This document shows, piece by piece, positions 53,755 through 63,951 of a stretch of DNA of 64,000 bases. Position 1 is the first letter of the stretch; the number at the start of each line of letters is the position of its first letter. The notes below the pieces were generated by a model that was given only the letters and a program-made list of their open reading frames with translations, did not search any database and had not been told where the DNA came from. Both the position numbers and the translations under genes were made by a program. The DNA is from MTP4 sp052056915 (GTDB lineage: Archaea > Halobacteriota > Methanosarcinia > Methanosarcinales > Methanosarcinaceae), in NCBI RefSeq assembly GCF_052056915.1, contig NZ_CP195119.1, positions 434,001-498,000 of the forward strand, written 5' to 3'.

Positions 53755-55002
53755 ATGAGAAACGCAACCTACGTTAAAATGGCCCTTAACATGCTCCTGC
53801 ACAGCAAACTGAGGAGCTGGCTGACCATCATAGGGATCGTCATCGGGGTAGGGGCTGTGGTCGGAATTGTCTCCCTCGGGGATGCCATGGAAGCCGAGGT
53901 CCAGAGCAAACTTGCCGATATGGACCTGACAAAAATTACCATAACTCCCGGATACTCAAAAGCCCAGTCCCGGATGCCTGGACCCGGAGGCGGAGGAGGT
54001 GGCAGCTCCTCAAACACGGACAGCGAACTGACTGACGACGACGTTGACGCGCTGCAGGGAATAGACGGCGTGCTGTACGTTGACACCCGGATCTCCGGGA
54101 ATGAAGAAGTGGACTACGCAGGAGAAACAGCGACCCTTTCTATCACTGGAGTAGATCCCCAGGTCTGGCAGTACATGAACACCCTGGAAGCCGAGTCAGG
54201 AAGGCTGCTTGAACCTGCCGATAATAACGTAGCGGTCATAGGAAGCAATATTGCCACGGAAATTTTTGACCAGGATATCGGGGTCAACCAGGTGATAACG
54301 GTCAACGGCAAGTCCGTGCGAGTTGTCGGGATCCTGGAAGAAGAAGGCGGCGGGGACGACAGGAAAATCTACATGCCGATTGATTCGGCAGTCGATTTGA
54401 TCGAAGATGCGGAAGATGATGTCTTCGATTCCATCGTCGTCAAGGTAGAAGATGAAGACCTCGTGGACCCCACAATAGAGGAAATCGAAGAGAGGCTAAT
54501 GATCTCCCGCCAGATCCACCAGGAAAAAGACAGGGACTTTAGTGTATCGTCTTCGCTTTCCATGGCAGAATCCGTAACCGAGATGACCAGTTCCATTACT
54601 CTTTTCCTGGGAGCCATTGCAGCCGTGTCCCTGATTGTCGGAGCCGTAGGGATTGCAAACACGATGTTTACCTCGGTCCTGGAAAAGACAAAGGAAATCG
54701 GCACGATGAAAGCCATAGGAGCTAAAAACCGGGACATCATGATGATCTTTATCGTCAACTCCGCGATGGTCGGATTCGTGGGCGGAATCTTCGGGGTGAT
54801 GCTCGGAGGCATGGTTTCAACTCTTTTCCCCTACATGGGCGTGACCCTGATGAGGGGGGCAGGAAGTTCGAGTTCGGCTCTCTCCCCTGACCTGATGGCT
54901 TTCGGACTTGGCCTCGCTGTTCTGATCGGGGTACTGTCGGGTGCAATCCCGGCATACAGAGCTTCGAAACTGAAACCCGTGGATGCGCTAAGGTACGAGT
55001 GA
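53755..55002 (+). CDS. FtsX/MacB-type ABC permease
   Basis: A 415-residue permease. One membrane segment near residues 20-42 (LRSWLTIIGIVIGVGAVVGI), an external MacB-periplasmic-core domain of about 230 residues containing a Gly/Ser-rich loop (MPGPGGGGGGSSS), then three membrane segments between about 280 and 405 with the FtsX motif TKEIGTMKAIGAKNRDI, and the ending IPAYRASKLKPVDALRYE typical of the family. GGAGG precedes ATG 53755. With the ATPase at 51244 it forms a MacB-like mechanotransmission or export system. Confidence 0.9.
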   Translation: MRNATYVKMALNMLLHSKLRSWLTIIGIVIGVGAVVGIVSLGDAMEAEVQSKLADMDLTKITITPGYSKAQSRMPGPGGGGGGSSSNTDSELTDDDVDALQGIDGVLYVDTRISGNEEVDYAGETATLSITGVDPQVWQYMNTLEAESGRLLEPADNNVAVIGSNIATEIFDQDIGVNQVITVNGKSVRVVGILEEEGGGDDRKIYMPIDSAVDLIEDAEDDVFDSIVVKVEDEDLVDPTIEEIEERLMISRQIHQEKDRDFSVSSSLSMAESVTEMTSSITLFLGAIAAVSLIVGAVGIANTMFTSVLEKTKEIGTMKAIGAKNRDIMMIFIVNSAMVGFVGGIFGVMLGGMVSTLFPYMGVTLMRGAGSSSSALSPDLMAFGLGLAVLIGVLSGAIPAYRASKLKPVDALRYE

Positions 55003-55136
55003 TCTGAAAAGATAGAACTTGCCTACCCGAAAAAAGGGGAAAGATAAGAGAGGAAAAAGAAAGGAGAAAAGGTAAAGAAAAAGGAAAGGAGAAAAAGGGA
55101 AAGGAAAACAAAAGAGATCTTCCGGTTACCTCCCCG

Positions 55137-56747
55137 TTACCTGCCGACCTGCACCTGCCTGACTTTTTTCAGGGCGCGGTGAGACATGTGCAGGTATTCG
55201 GGTTCCCCGTCCTCCCCCGGAACCAGTATGAATTCCAGCGGCTGGCCCAGGAAGGGGTTAGTTGCCAGAAAGCGGTTTTCTCCGATTTTTGTAACCGGTG
55301 CCTCAAGTTCCCCAATTTTCAGGAACAGCCCGTCATCTTTTTTGACAATATCCAGGTAGAGCTCGGGAGAATTTTGATAGTGGCCTGTATAAGCGCTCAT
55401 CTCCTCCTCAGTCATCTCTTCTTCATTCATGACCTCTCCAACCGTCTCTTCTTCACCCACCGCCCCTTCTTCACCCACCGCCCCTTCTTCAGCCTCAGCT
55501 TCTCCGTTTAGTTCCTCTTCATTCACGTCTTCCTCGGTAATGGGAAGTGAAACGTTTACCTCCGAATTTTCTTCCATTTCTGCTTCAAGGGGCAGGAAGA
55601 GTTCCATTGCTTTTTCGGTGCTTTTAGGGAACTTTGTACCGTAGGTGTTGCTCAGAATGATCACTGCAAAGCGGTGCTCGGGGACCATGAGAAACTGGCA
55701 GGTAAAGCCTTCCATGCCTCCGGGGTGCTCGACCACCCGCATGCCCCGGTATTCGTGGATAAAGAGGCCGTAGCCGTAACTTCCATTATTATAGCTGCTT
55801 ATGACGGGGCTGTAAGGAGTGGAGAGTTTGCTTATTGCTGAAGGGGAAAGGACCTCTTTTCCTTCAAGCCTGCCCTCGTTCATGAAAGCTATTGCAAAGC
55901 GGGAGAGCTCGTTTACGTTCGAGAACATGAAGCCTGCAGGCCAGTTCCCTGTGTTGTCGGTATAGGGCCTTATCACGGCGGGGCTTCCTTCCGGGAGGAT
56001 GTAGTGCCCCTGGGCCAGGGGATAGGTCATTGCCTCGGTCGGGCGGAAAGTTGTGCGGTTCATGCCAAGGGGCAGGAGGAGGGATTCTTTTACCAGGTCA
56101 GCGTACGGCTTATCTCCGGCTTCTTCTGCTACAAGCCCGTCAAGGGCATACCCCGGATTAGAGTAGGAAAATATCTCGCCAGGTTCGGTGAAGAAGAGGG
56201 AATCGTCAAAGGCCCTTACTTCTTCGGAAAGTGCGGACTCGTCGTGCCTGCCGTATGAGCTTGCCCCGTCCTGCAGGCCTGCCGTATGGGTCAGCAGCTG
56301 GTGCGTCGTCAGCTGTGAGAGCCCGGGACTGAGCCCCTCGACATAGCTGCCTATCGGTTCGTTGAGGTCAAGTTTTCCATCCTCGTCAAGCATGACCAGG
56401 GTTGCGGCAGTATACATCTTGGTTGTCGAGCCTATGCGAAAGAGGGTATCCGGGGTAACCGGGGTCCCGGTCTCGATGTCTGAGACCCCGAAACCCCTGG
56501 CAAAAACGATCTCATCGCCGCTGACAACAGCCACGGATGCTCCCGGGGTATGCGTTTCGTTCATTTCTTCGAAGACCACCGCTTCCAGTTCGCCAGCCCC
56601 CGTATAAATCAGGGCATTGGATTCTTTTGAATCTCCCATGTAAACCGGACCTGAGGCAGCCTGTACGTCCTCGACTTCAGTGCAACCTGAACCCAGGAGC
56701 AGAAACGCCAGACCAACCGTTACCCAGAGTAATGTAAAAGCTTTCAT
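55137..56747 (-). CDS. Beta-lactamase-fold serine hydrolase lipoprotein
   Basis: A 536-residue class C beta-lactamase/penicillin-binding-like protein (COG1680). S107 and K110 in GSTTK form the S-x-x-K motif, Y195-S-N197 the Y-x-N motif, and HPGGMEGF the third box. The signal ends in a lipobox LLLGSGC (C22), so it is anchored outside. Residues about 400-450 are a low-complexity Glu/Gly/Val stretch with the repeat EEGAVGEEGAVGEEETVGEV, followed by a beta-rich C-terminal domain (YTGHYQNSPELYLDIV) like the DUF3471 domains of this family. A peptidase or esterase role is more likely than antibiotic resistance. No peptidoglycan is expected in this organism. Confidence 0.85.
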   Translation of the reverse strand: MKAFTLLWVTVGLAFLLLGSGCTEVEDVQAASGPVYMGDSKESNALIYTGAGELEAVVFEEMNETHTPGASVAVVSGDEIVFARGFGVSDIETGTPVTPDTLFRIGSTTKMYTAATLVMLDEDGKLDLNEPIGSYVEGLSPGLSQLTTHQLLTHTAGLQDGASSYGRHDESALSEEVRAFDDSLFFTEPGEIFSYSNPGYALDGLVAEEAGDKPYADLVKESLLLPLGMNRTTFRPTEAMTYPLAQGHYILPEGSPAVIRPYTDNTGNWPAGFMFSNVNELSRFAIAFMNEGRLEGKEVLSPSAISKLSTPYSPVISSYNNGSYGYGLFIHEYRGMRVVEHPGGMEGFTCQFLMVPEHRFAVIILSNTYGTKFPKSTEKAMELFLPLEAEMEENSEVNVSLPITEEDVNEEELNGEAEAEEGAVGEEGAVGEEETVGEVMNEEEMTEEEMSAYTGHYQNSPELYLDIVKKDDGLFLKIGELEAPVTKIGENRFLATNPFLGQPLEFILVPGEDGEPEYLHMSHRALKKVRQVQVGR

Positions 56748-57028
56748 GTTTCAAACATCCCTCATTCCAATCAGGCTTAACTGCTAAAAAGTTATGCGGT
56801 TCTGAAGAAAATTTACGGACACGTATAAAAATTATTTTTGTACATTTTTAGCTGTTGCTTAGAGACTGCCCCTTCATTGTTCTGACTTTCTCACAATCCC
56901 ACTATTTTTTGAGAAAACATTTTTATTTATTTTAAAACTTGCCCAGAAAGCGAGTGGAAGGCATAGACGTATATATAAATTTGACAAAAATATAAGTAAG
57001 AAAAATAAATGAGAGAAAAATATAAAGA

Positions 57029-57718
57029 ATGATATTTATCTTTGGCAGAGGTTCAAGGTTGATCTTTAAAAAAATACCCATTCACATGTTTGAAAACTTT
57101 CACAATATATTTAGTGGAAGTACTGAAAAAACCTTCAATATTTGCAGGGAATGCGGGGGGGCATGTGAACATAATAAGATCGGAACCCTGCTGCCCGGGG
57201 AAAAAGAGTATATGGCCTCAAAGCTGGGTATAAGCGTCTACGAATTTAAAACCCGATACCTGGATATCCTGGAAATGGACGATGGGACCCGGATTGATGT
57301 ATTGAAATTGGGAAAGTTGTGCCCTTTTTTGAACAGAGAAACCAACGAGTGCGAATGCCGGGAATTTAAGGCTATCCTTTGCAAGATATATCCTGTTGTC
57401 TTCAAAGTTGAGGGAGAAGGAATAACTTTTATAATAGACAGCTGGTGCCAGCTATCGAAGAAAAAGGAATGCAGGAGTTATTTCGAAACTGCAATACCCC
57501 TTTTTTCAGCTCTTCCCGTTCCGGCGGAGTGGTTCGGGTACGTAGCAAGTTACGATGACCTTTGCTTTGACTACGACCAGCTGAAAAAGCACAGGAAAGG
57601 TAAAAAACCCTGTGAAGTGTTTTCCCTGCAAGAACTGCTTGACCTGCAGAAGAACGGTTTGGGAGCAGATCACCTGCAGCTCTATTCCGAAACGGAAACC
57701 GAAAAACTCATGGTTTAA
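57029..57718 (+). CDS. YkgJ-type cysteine-cluster protein
   Basis: A 229-residue protein with a CxxCxGxC-like motif (CRECGGACEH near residues 38-47), CPFLNRETNECECREF and ILCKIYPVVF, the pattern of the YkgJ family of putative zinc- or iron-chelating proteins. About ten cysteines are present. The start may be ATG 57029 (weak purine run upstream) or ATG 57086, which begins nearer the conserved part. The substrate or partner is unknown. Stand-alone gene with AT-rich promoter DNA upstream (56960-57010). Confidence 0.78.
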   Translation: MIFIFGRGSRLIFKKIPIHMFENFHNIFSGSTEKTFNICRECGGACEHNKIGTLLPGEKEYMASKLGISVYEFKTRYLDILEMDDGTRIDVLKLGKLCPFLNRETNECECREFKAILCKIYPVVFKVEGEGITFIIDSWCQLSKKKECRSYFETAIPLFSALPVPAEWFGYVASYDDLCFDYDQLKKHRKGKKPCEVFSLQELLDLQKNGLGADHLQLYSETETEKLMV

Positions 57719-57836
57719 CTTTCATGAAAGAAAGCTTTCCAGGAGCTTGAGCCGCAGGAAGGTTGTTTCCCCCTGACCCAAAACTCGATTCGGAAAAGAG
57801 AAGCCTGGAGCAGGGAGAAAGAAAGTAACTCCGGGC

Positions 57837-60029
57837 TCAGTCCTTTTCTTCCCCCTCCTGCACTTCATCATTGGAGACGGTGCATTTTTTGCCTTTTATC
57901 GGCAATGTAAAAGCAAATGTGCTTCCTTCCCCTGCCTCGCTCCTGAACCAGACATACCCACCGTGCAGCTGGACAATCTGCTTGACCAGGGAAAGGCCTA
58001 ACCCGGTACCCTGGAACTTTTTGGAGGCAAAGGAATCAACCTGGCTGAAAGGTTTGAAGAGTTTTTTCTGGTCCTTTTCCTCGATGCCTATTCCGGTGTC
58101 CGTAACTGCGATTTCCACCATTTCCACCTTCCTTTTCGCCTCGACCCTTACTAGCCCTTTTTCGTTAGAGAATTTTATGGCATTGTCGAGGAGATTGTAG
58201 AGGACCTGAACAAAACGGGCTTCGTCAGCCCGGATGCTTGTAAGCTCGCTGTCCACATCGATTTTGATTTCGATGTTTTTCCGGGAGGCGAGGGGGGCCA
58301 GCAGGGACTTTACACTGTCAAGCTTGCTGGCAAGCCCGAATTCACTGTACTTCAGTTCCATCTTTCCGGCTTCCACCTTTGAAAGGTCCAGGATATCATT
58401 GATCAGGTTCAGCAGATGTTTTCCACTCTTAGAGATGTTCCCCACGGACTTCAACTGCTTTTCATTCAGTCCCCCGAAGACCTGCTCACAGAGGAGGTCC
58501 GAGAACCCTATGATCGAGTTAAGAGGGGTCCTCAGTTCATGGCTCATGTTGGCCAGGAATTCGCTCTTGGTGCGGTTTGCAGCCTCTGCAATCTGCTTTT
58601 CCTGAAAAAGTCTCTCGGCTTTCTTGCTTTCCGTAATGTCCCTCCAGGTTTCCAGGATGCCTATGATCTTTCCGGCGTCGTCAGTCACGGGAACAGCCTG
58701 GATTGACCACACCGTCCCGTCCCCCGCAGAAAGTTCCCCGGCTTTTTTCTCTCCTCTTACAAAGGCTTCTTCAAGATGAAGGTGTTCAAAGGCCTGGCTG
58801 CTTACTCCTGGAGCAGCCCTCTGGGAAAGCCCAACTGCCTCTTCGAGCTCCATTTTCATGTGTTCAAGCGCAGCCTTATTAGCCCAGATAATATTAAGGG
58901 CAGGGTCTACAAAAACGACCAGTTCATTGAGTGAGTCGAGGATAACCTTCTTCTCCCGTTCCTGGGTTTGAAGTTCCTGTTCCGCCAGGTCGATTTCGTT
59001 CAACATCCCGTTAATCTCGCGGGAAAGCCTGAACAGCTCATCATTGTCTTTGAGCTCCAGCCTTTTGGAAAGGTCTTTTTCAGCCCTGACCTTTGTCACG
59101 AAATCGTCAATCTCGGTTAACCTTGAAACAAAAAGACGGTCCAGGGCAAGCTTGACTCCGACACCGGTCAAAAGCCCTGTTAGCAGCAGGAAAAAGTACA
59201 TGTAGTCAAGGGTTTTCTTGCCGTGGGAATAAAGGTCCCTCGGGAAATCCGCCCTGATAATAAGGGCAGGTCCACCTGCGATATCATTCAATTCAAAGTA
59301 ACCGGCGACCCTTTCTTCGTTTAGGGGTTCTACCACGATCCTTCCGGGGACCTCCGTAACACTTGAATATTCATTAACAAAGTCCAGAGGCATTTCCTCG
59401 TCCACCCTGTACATGAGCAGGGAAGAACAGGTAAGTTCTTTAAAAGATTCCAGAAGGCCACTATCGAAGTACCGCCCGAAAATAAGAGTGCCGCGCACAG
59501 GCCCTTCATACTTTGTGGAGAGAATCGGGTGGCAGGCAATAAACATCGGGCCCTCGTCAAGTAAAACAAAGCCGCTTATCTCATCGTCCTCTTCTTCCGT
59601 AAGGAGAGTGCCGTCTTCAATCAATTCCAGAAGGCCGGCAGGTACGGGCACCTCCTCCTCGGTTTCAATGTCTATGGATTTCGCATATACAAGGCCTCCT
59701 GATTCATTAACAAAAAGCATGAGGTTAACATCAATTCCTGCAAGGGTCTCGTTTTGCAGGTCTACGTCAATGTATTCCTGGTTCTGGTCTTCTACAAACC
59801 GGCAGGTATCGTCCCAGCAAGCCCAATCCTGGACACTGTAATCAAGATATCCCTGTTTTGTGGCAACGGCGTTCTGGACCCGCTCTACGTTCTCCAGTGT
59901 ATCCTCTGCTTCAAGCTCCAAAAAATTCGATAGCTGCATATTATGGGTAAATGTAAATGCGGCAGTCAAAACTGCAAAAATTAAGAGAGTTATGATGAGT
60001 ACTTTTTTACTGATATCCGTGCTGTGCAC
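57837..60029 (-). CDS. CHASE4-PAS sensor histidine kinase 1
   Basis: A 730-residue membrane kinase. Membrane segments lie near 9-29 and 275-297, enclosing an external CHASE4 domain (WACWDDTCRFVEDQNQEYID is its signature). A HAMP-like linker (EIDDFVTKVRAEKDLSKRLE), a PAS domain (about 360-470, ending LETWRDITESKKAE), HisKA with phospho-acceptor H497 (FLANMSHELRTPLNSIIG), and HATPase_c with DNAIKFSNEKG, DTGIGIEEKD and GTGLGLSLVKQ follow. All catalytic boxes are intact. It is a close paralogue of the kinase at 60294. No response regulator lies in the window, so the partner is elsewhere. The ligand is unknown. Confidence 0.92.
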   Translation of the reverse strand: MHSTDISKKVLIITLLIFAVLTAAFTFTHNMQLSNFLELEAEDTLENVERVQNAVATKQGYLDYSVQDWACWDDTCRFVEDQNQEYIDVDLQNETLAGIDVNLMLFVNESGGLVYAKSIDIETEEEVPVPAGLLELIEDGTLLTEEEDDEISGFVLLDEGPMFIACHPILSTKYEGPVRGTLIFGRYFDSGLLESFKELTCSSLLMYRVDEEMPLDFVNEYSSVTEVPGRIVVEPLNEERVAGYFELNDIAGGPALIIRADFPRDLYSHGKKTLDYMYFFLLLTGLLTGVGVKLALDRLFVSRLTEIDDFVTKVRAEKDLSKRLELKDNDELFRLSREINGMLNEIDLAEQELQTQEREKKVILDSLNELVVFVDPALNIIWANKAALEHMKMELEEAVGLSQRAAPGVSSQAFEHLHLEEAFVRGEKKAGELSAGDGTVWSIQAVPVTDDAGKIIGILETWRDITESKKAERLFQEKQIAEAANRTKSEFLANMSHELRTPLNSIIGFSDLLCEQVFGGLNEKQLKSVGNISKSGKHLLNLINDILDLSKVEAGKMELKYSEFGLASKLDSVKSLLAPLASRKNIEIKIDVDSELTSIRADEARFVQVLYNLLDNAIKFSNEKGLVRVEAKRKVEMVEIAVTDTGIGIEEKDQKKLFKPFSQVDSFASKKFQGTGLGLSLVKQIVQLHGGYVWFRSEAGEGSTFAFTLPIKGKKCTVSNDEVQEGEEKD

Positions 60030-60293
60030 CTCGAAGTGGCTTTGGGGGTTTTGAATTCACCAATGAGAATTTTTTTGGGGTATCGGGGATCACACTGGCT
60101 ATAGTTATAGTTGAAGAAAAAAATATATAAAATTAATTAACTAATTATAACAGAATAAAAGAATTTTTATACATATGCCTGCTCTATACTTTTTATTCAA
60201 CCGATTTATAATACATTTATAATTTATATATTAAGCAGTCCAAAGGTTTCTTATAATATAACCTCACCCCCGGGTTTCCCGCAAAAAACCAGC

Positions 60294-62432
60294 TCAGCTT
60301 TCTTTTTTCCCGGTTTTCAGGGGGATTGAAAAACCAAAGGTACTGCCCTTTCCAGCTTCACTTTCAAACCACACGTGTCCTCCGTGGAGCTGCACAATCT
60401 TCTTCACAAGGACAAGCCCAAGGCCGGTCCCCTGGTATTTTTTGGCTGCAAATGAATCGATCTGACTGAAAGGTTTAAACAGCCTTTCACGGCCCTCCTT
60501 TTCGATACCAATCCCCTCGTCCCTTACCCCTATCCATACCATATTCCCCTTCAGAGCTCCATTCACCTCTATAGTCCCTTTTCTGGGAGAGAACTTGATG
60601 GCATTGCTGAGCAGGTTTTCCATCACCTGGATGAACTTGTTCCTGTCAGCCCGGATTTCGGGGATTTCGGGGTCAACATCGATATTGATCTCTATTTCCT
60701 TCTCGGAAGCTATAGGAGACATGAGGGACTTAATTTCGGCCAGGGTTTCCTGAAGCGAAAACTCCTCATAATTGAGTTCCATCTTCCCTGCTTCGATTTT
60801 TGAAAAATCAAGGAGGTCGTTGATCAGGGAAAGGAGATGCTTTCCGTTTTTGGAGATGTTATTGACGTAGCGAAGCTGTTTTTCATTCAATTCCCCAAAA
60901 AGCTGTTCGATAAGGAGGTCCGAGAACCCTATTATCGAGTTAAGGGGAGTCCGAAGTTCATGGCTCATGTTGGCGAGGAACTCGCTTTTGGTCCGGCTTG
61001 CAGTTTCGGCAAGTTCCTTTTCATGGAGGAATTTTTCCGCTTTTTTCCTTTCCGTTATGTTAAGGCAGGTTTCCAGGATTCCGATGATCTTTCCAGCCTC
61101 ATCTTTTACGGGAATTGCCTGGATAAACCACAGCTTCCCGTCAGGAGATGCAAACTCCCCGGATTTTGTCCTCCCGGAAAGGGTTTCTTCAAGCTCCAGG
61201 GCCCTGAAGACTCTTCCGCTTATCCCGGTGGCTTCCTGCTGGCTAAATCCAAGAGCATCATCAAGTTTCACGCCCATATGCTGTAGAGCGGCTTTATTGG
61301 CCCATACGACTCTGAAGTCGGTATCCAGGAAAATAAGCATCTCGTTTAGGGAATCTAGTATTGTCCTTTTTTCGGCATCCCGAGTCTTGATTTCCTTTCC
61401 GGCAAGACTTATGTCATCCAGCATTCCGTTGATCCCCGCAGAAAGCCGGTACAGTTCATCCTCCCCTTTGATTTTAAGCCTCTTTGAGAGGTCTTTTTCC
61501 TTTCGTACCCTGTCAACGAAATCATCAATTTCACCCAGGCGGGAAATAAAGAGGCTGTCCAGGAGAATCTTGCTTCCCATTCCCATGACAATGCCCGTTG
61601 CGAGCAAGAGGAAATAGAGATAATACAGGATTTTCTGGCCGTGGGCATACAGGTCCCTCGAAAGGTCCTGCCGGATCATGACAACAGGCTTTCCGTCAAC
61701 CCCATCCAATACGAAGTAAGCTGAAATCGTATCTTCCCCGGAAGGGAGAATCACAACTTTATCTGATGTTTCGGGAAAAACCGCCTGAAAGTCAGAGGGC
61801 ATCTCCCTATCCATTCTGGAGACTAGCAGAGAAGACCTGGTAACATCCTCAATAGAGCCCACGAATTCATCGTCAAGGCATCTCCCTAGAATTAATGTAC
61901 CCTCCGCAGGCCCTTCGTGGTCACTCCGGAGTATGGGCCTTGATGCAAGGAGCACCGGCATTTCGTCAAACAGGACAACTCCTCTTACGGAGTCTTTTTC
62001 ACTTTCCACAAGAAAAGAACCGCCTTTTATCATTTCCTCCACCCCGCCAGGGAGAGGCACGGTTTCACCGGTGTTCAGGTCCACATACTTTGAATAAACA
62101 ATGTCTCCGGAAGCATTAACGAAAAGAAAGAGATTGACTTCAAGATCTAACATTGACTCATTACCCAGGTTCGAATCAATGTATTCGGGATCTAAGGTCT
62201 GGACAAATTCATATGTGTCATCCCAGTAGCCCCAGTCCCGGGCGATATGATCAAGATAATCATACTGGGTTTCAACGGCGTTCTGCACCCATTCCACGTT
62301 CTTCAACGTATCCTCTTTCTCAAGATCATGAAAGCTCGATAATAAAATGCTTTGAGAAGAAAACGCCAGCGTACAGGTTAACAGCGCAAAAATGAAAATA
62401 ACTGCAAAAAGAACTTTTTTACCTATATCCAT
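60294..62432 (-). CDS. CHASE4-PAS sensor histidine kinase 2
   Basis: A 712-residue paralogue of the downstream kinase with the same order: membrane segment 8-28, external CHASE4 (WGYWDDTYEFVQTLDPEYID), second membrane segment near 270-292, HAMP-like linker, PAS (ending LETCLNITERKKAE), HisKA with H491 (FLANMSHELRTPLNSIIG), and HATPase_c (NAIKFSPRKG, DEGIGIEKEG, GTGLGLVLVKK). The two genes point the same way, 264 bp apart, and diverge most in the external domain, so they probably sense different signals and may form mixed dimers. AT-rich promoter DNA lies upstream of ATG 62432. Confidence 0.92.
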   Translation of the reverse strand: MDIGKKVLFAVIFIFALLTCTLAFSSQSILLSSFHDLEKEDTLKNVEWVQNAVETQYDYLDHIARDWGYWDDTYEFVQTLDPEYIDSNLGNESMLDLEVNLFLFVNASGDIVYSKYVDLNTGETVPLPGGVEEMIKGGSFLVESEKDSVRGVVLFDEMPVLLASRPILRSDHEGPAEGTLILGRCLDDEFVGSIEDVTRSSLLVSRMDREMPSDFQAVFPETSDKVVILPSGEDTISAYFVLDGVDGKPVVMIRQDLSRDLYAHGQKILYYLYFLLLATGIVMGMGSKILLDSLFISRLGEIDDFVDRVRKEKDLSKRLKIKGEDELYRLSAGINGMLDDISLAGKEIKTRDAEKRTILDSLNEMLIFLDTDFRVVWANKAALQHMGVKLDDALGFSQQEATGISGRVFRALELEETLSGRTKSGEFASPDGKLWFIQAIPVKDEAGKIIGILETCLNITERKKAEKFLHEKELAETASRTKSEFLANMSHELRTPLNSIIGFSDLLIEQLFGELNEKQLRYVNNISKNGKHLLSLINDLLDFSKIEAGKMELNYEEFSLQETLAEIKSLMSPIASEKEIEINIDVDPEIPEIRADRNKFIQVMENLLSNAIKFSPRKGTIEVNGALKGNMVWIGVRDEGIGIEKEGRERLFKPFSQIDSFAAKKYQGTGLGLVLVKKIVQLHGGHVWFESEAGKGSTFGFSIPLKTGKKES

Positions 62433-62670
62433 GATATGGGCCTCTGGGGCATCTCCTGGTTTCAGCTGGAAGGGATAAAGACCTGAAAGTGTTATTATAA
62501 TTATAGTAAAAACTATTTAAATATTATTAAACAAATAATATGAAAATATCCAAAAAAAGTTTCGCCAAAAAAGGTCTGGCTTTTTAGACCATGAATACAA
62601 CAAAAGTTGAGAAGTTGAATGGCCCAGGAATTAAATTACCCGGAAGTTAAGGAGGTATACAAATACCCCC

Positions 62671-63951
62671 TTAAAGGGAAGAACGTATTCCGTTGATAAT
62701 TTCTTCGAGCAGCCAGAGAGTGCCCTCGACACCCATATATGTTTTAGGGATGAAATCGATGTACCCTTCCGAAGGCGTGGATATTTCTATACCTGCTTTA
62801 CAGCGCCCCATCCCTTTCAAAAGCCCGAGGGTGTAGCCGTCGGCAAAGGCAATGTCAGCTGTTTCGTACTCGAGCTCCCTGTCATAAGCCTTTTCAAAGC
62901 CCTTTTCTTTTAAAAAAGCCCGAAGAGAGGCTTCAATTCCCGGACTGCCTCCTGGAAGAGTCTTGACCGCAAGAGGGACCATCCCGAGGTAAGAGTAAAG
63001 CCAGAGGGCAAGCGGATAGGCAAACGAGGCTTCGGCTTTTATTGAAAAGCTCGTCCCCTTGGGGAGCCCGGAGAAGGAATGGTAGCGTGCGAGTTTGGAA
63101 TAGCTGCTTTTCCTGGCAGCCCGGACAAAGTTAAGGGCAGGAGAGGGGTCTATCCCGAGGCATTTTGCAAGCTTCTGGAGAAGCTGCTCGGTAGCGTCAA
63201 ACCCTACTGGGGCTCCCAGAGGAGAGAGGACAACCGGGATCCCGAAGCGTTCCCGGTACCATTCGGCAATTTTTTGTCCGTACTCGGGGAAGAGCACGAT
63301 ATTACAGGCAGCACTGCTTGAGTTTTTCAGCTCTTCAACGGAAGTGTCCGCAAAGAGCACGGCTCCGACCTCCAGCCCGAGAAGGGACAGGAGCTTTTTA
63401 AGCTCGGCTACAGTGCCCTCCCAGTGTTTATGCAGGATGGAAAGCCCCAGGATGTTCACCCGGTTCTGTCTCCTGGGAAGTGGCTTCAGGTCCAGGTGCT
63501 CAAGGAGAACAAGCCCGGTGTTTTCAAAGCCTACTGGTGCGGGCAGGGAAAAACCTGCACAGTCCACAGTAAAACAGCGCTCATGCACTCCGCTTTTTCT
63601 CAGGGCAGTTTCCAGGTCGTCCCCGATCAGGCTTGCCCCGGGAGAATTAATAACTGCAAGGAGGTCATTGTTTTTTTCCGCAACCGTCGAAAGGAGCCTC
63701 TCAAGTTTATCAAGGGAGCCTTCAACGTAATCTTCCCAGTCCAGGTAGGTAGAAGGCACCCTCAGCTGCCCGAAGTAAAATTCCCCCTGGAAGGCCATGG
63801 GGTCATGGGAAGCTCCTCTCGGAAAATGCCTATCCGAAAGAAAACTATGATAGATCTTACAGCCCGTGGGCCCGTTCAGAAGGGCTGATGCGTCCGTAAT
63901 CCCTTCAACTGTCAGAATGGAAGCCGTAAAAGCATCCGGGGAAAATATCAT
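62671..63951 (-). CDS. Nitrogenase component 1-like protein
   Basis: A 426-residue protein of the nitrogenase component 1 (NifD/NifK/BchN/CfbD) superfamily. GPTGCKIYHSF with C31 matches the first metal-cluster cysteine region; VINSPGASLIGDDLE and ILGLSILHKHWEGTVAELKK and the GIPVV..PLGAPVG segment follow the three-domain fold. It is shorter than NifD or NifK, and I do not see the full cysteine set of the P-cluster, so it is a nitrogenase-like redox enzyme rather than nitrogenase. ATG 63951 overlaps the stop of the upstream gene by four bases (ATGA), so the two are translationally coupled. The substrate is unknown. Confidence 0.75.
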   Translation of the reverse strand: MIFSPDAFTASILTVEGITDASALLNGPTGCKIYHSFLSDRHFPRGASHDPMAFQGEFYFGQLRVPSTYLDWEDYVEGSLDKLERLLSTVAEKNNDLLAVINSPGASLIGDDLETALRKSGVHERCFTVDCAGFSLPAPVGFENTGLVLLEHLDLKPLPRRQNRVNILGLSILHKHWEGTVAELKKLLSLLGLEVGAVLFADTSVEELKNSSSAACNIVLFPEYGQKIAEWYRERFGIPVVLSPLGAPVGFDATEQLLQKLAKCLGIDPSPALNFVRAARKSSYSKLARYHSFSGLPKGTSFSIKAEASFAYPLALWLYSYLGMVPLAVKTLPGGSPGIEASLRAFLKEKGFEKAYDRELEYETADIAFADGYTLGLLKGMGRCKAGIEISTPSEGYIDFIPKTYMGVEGTLWLLEEIINGIRSSL

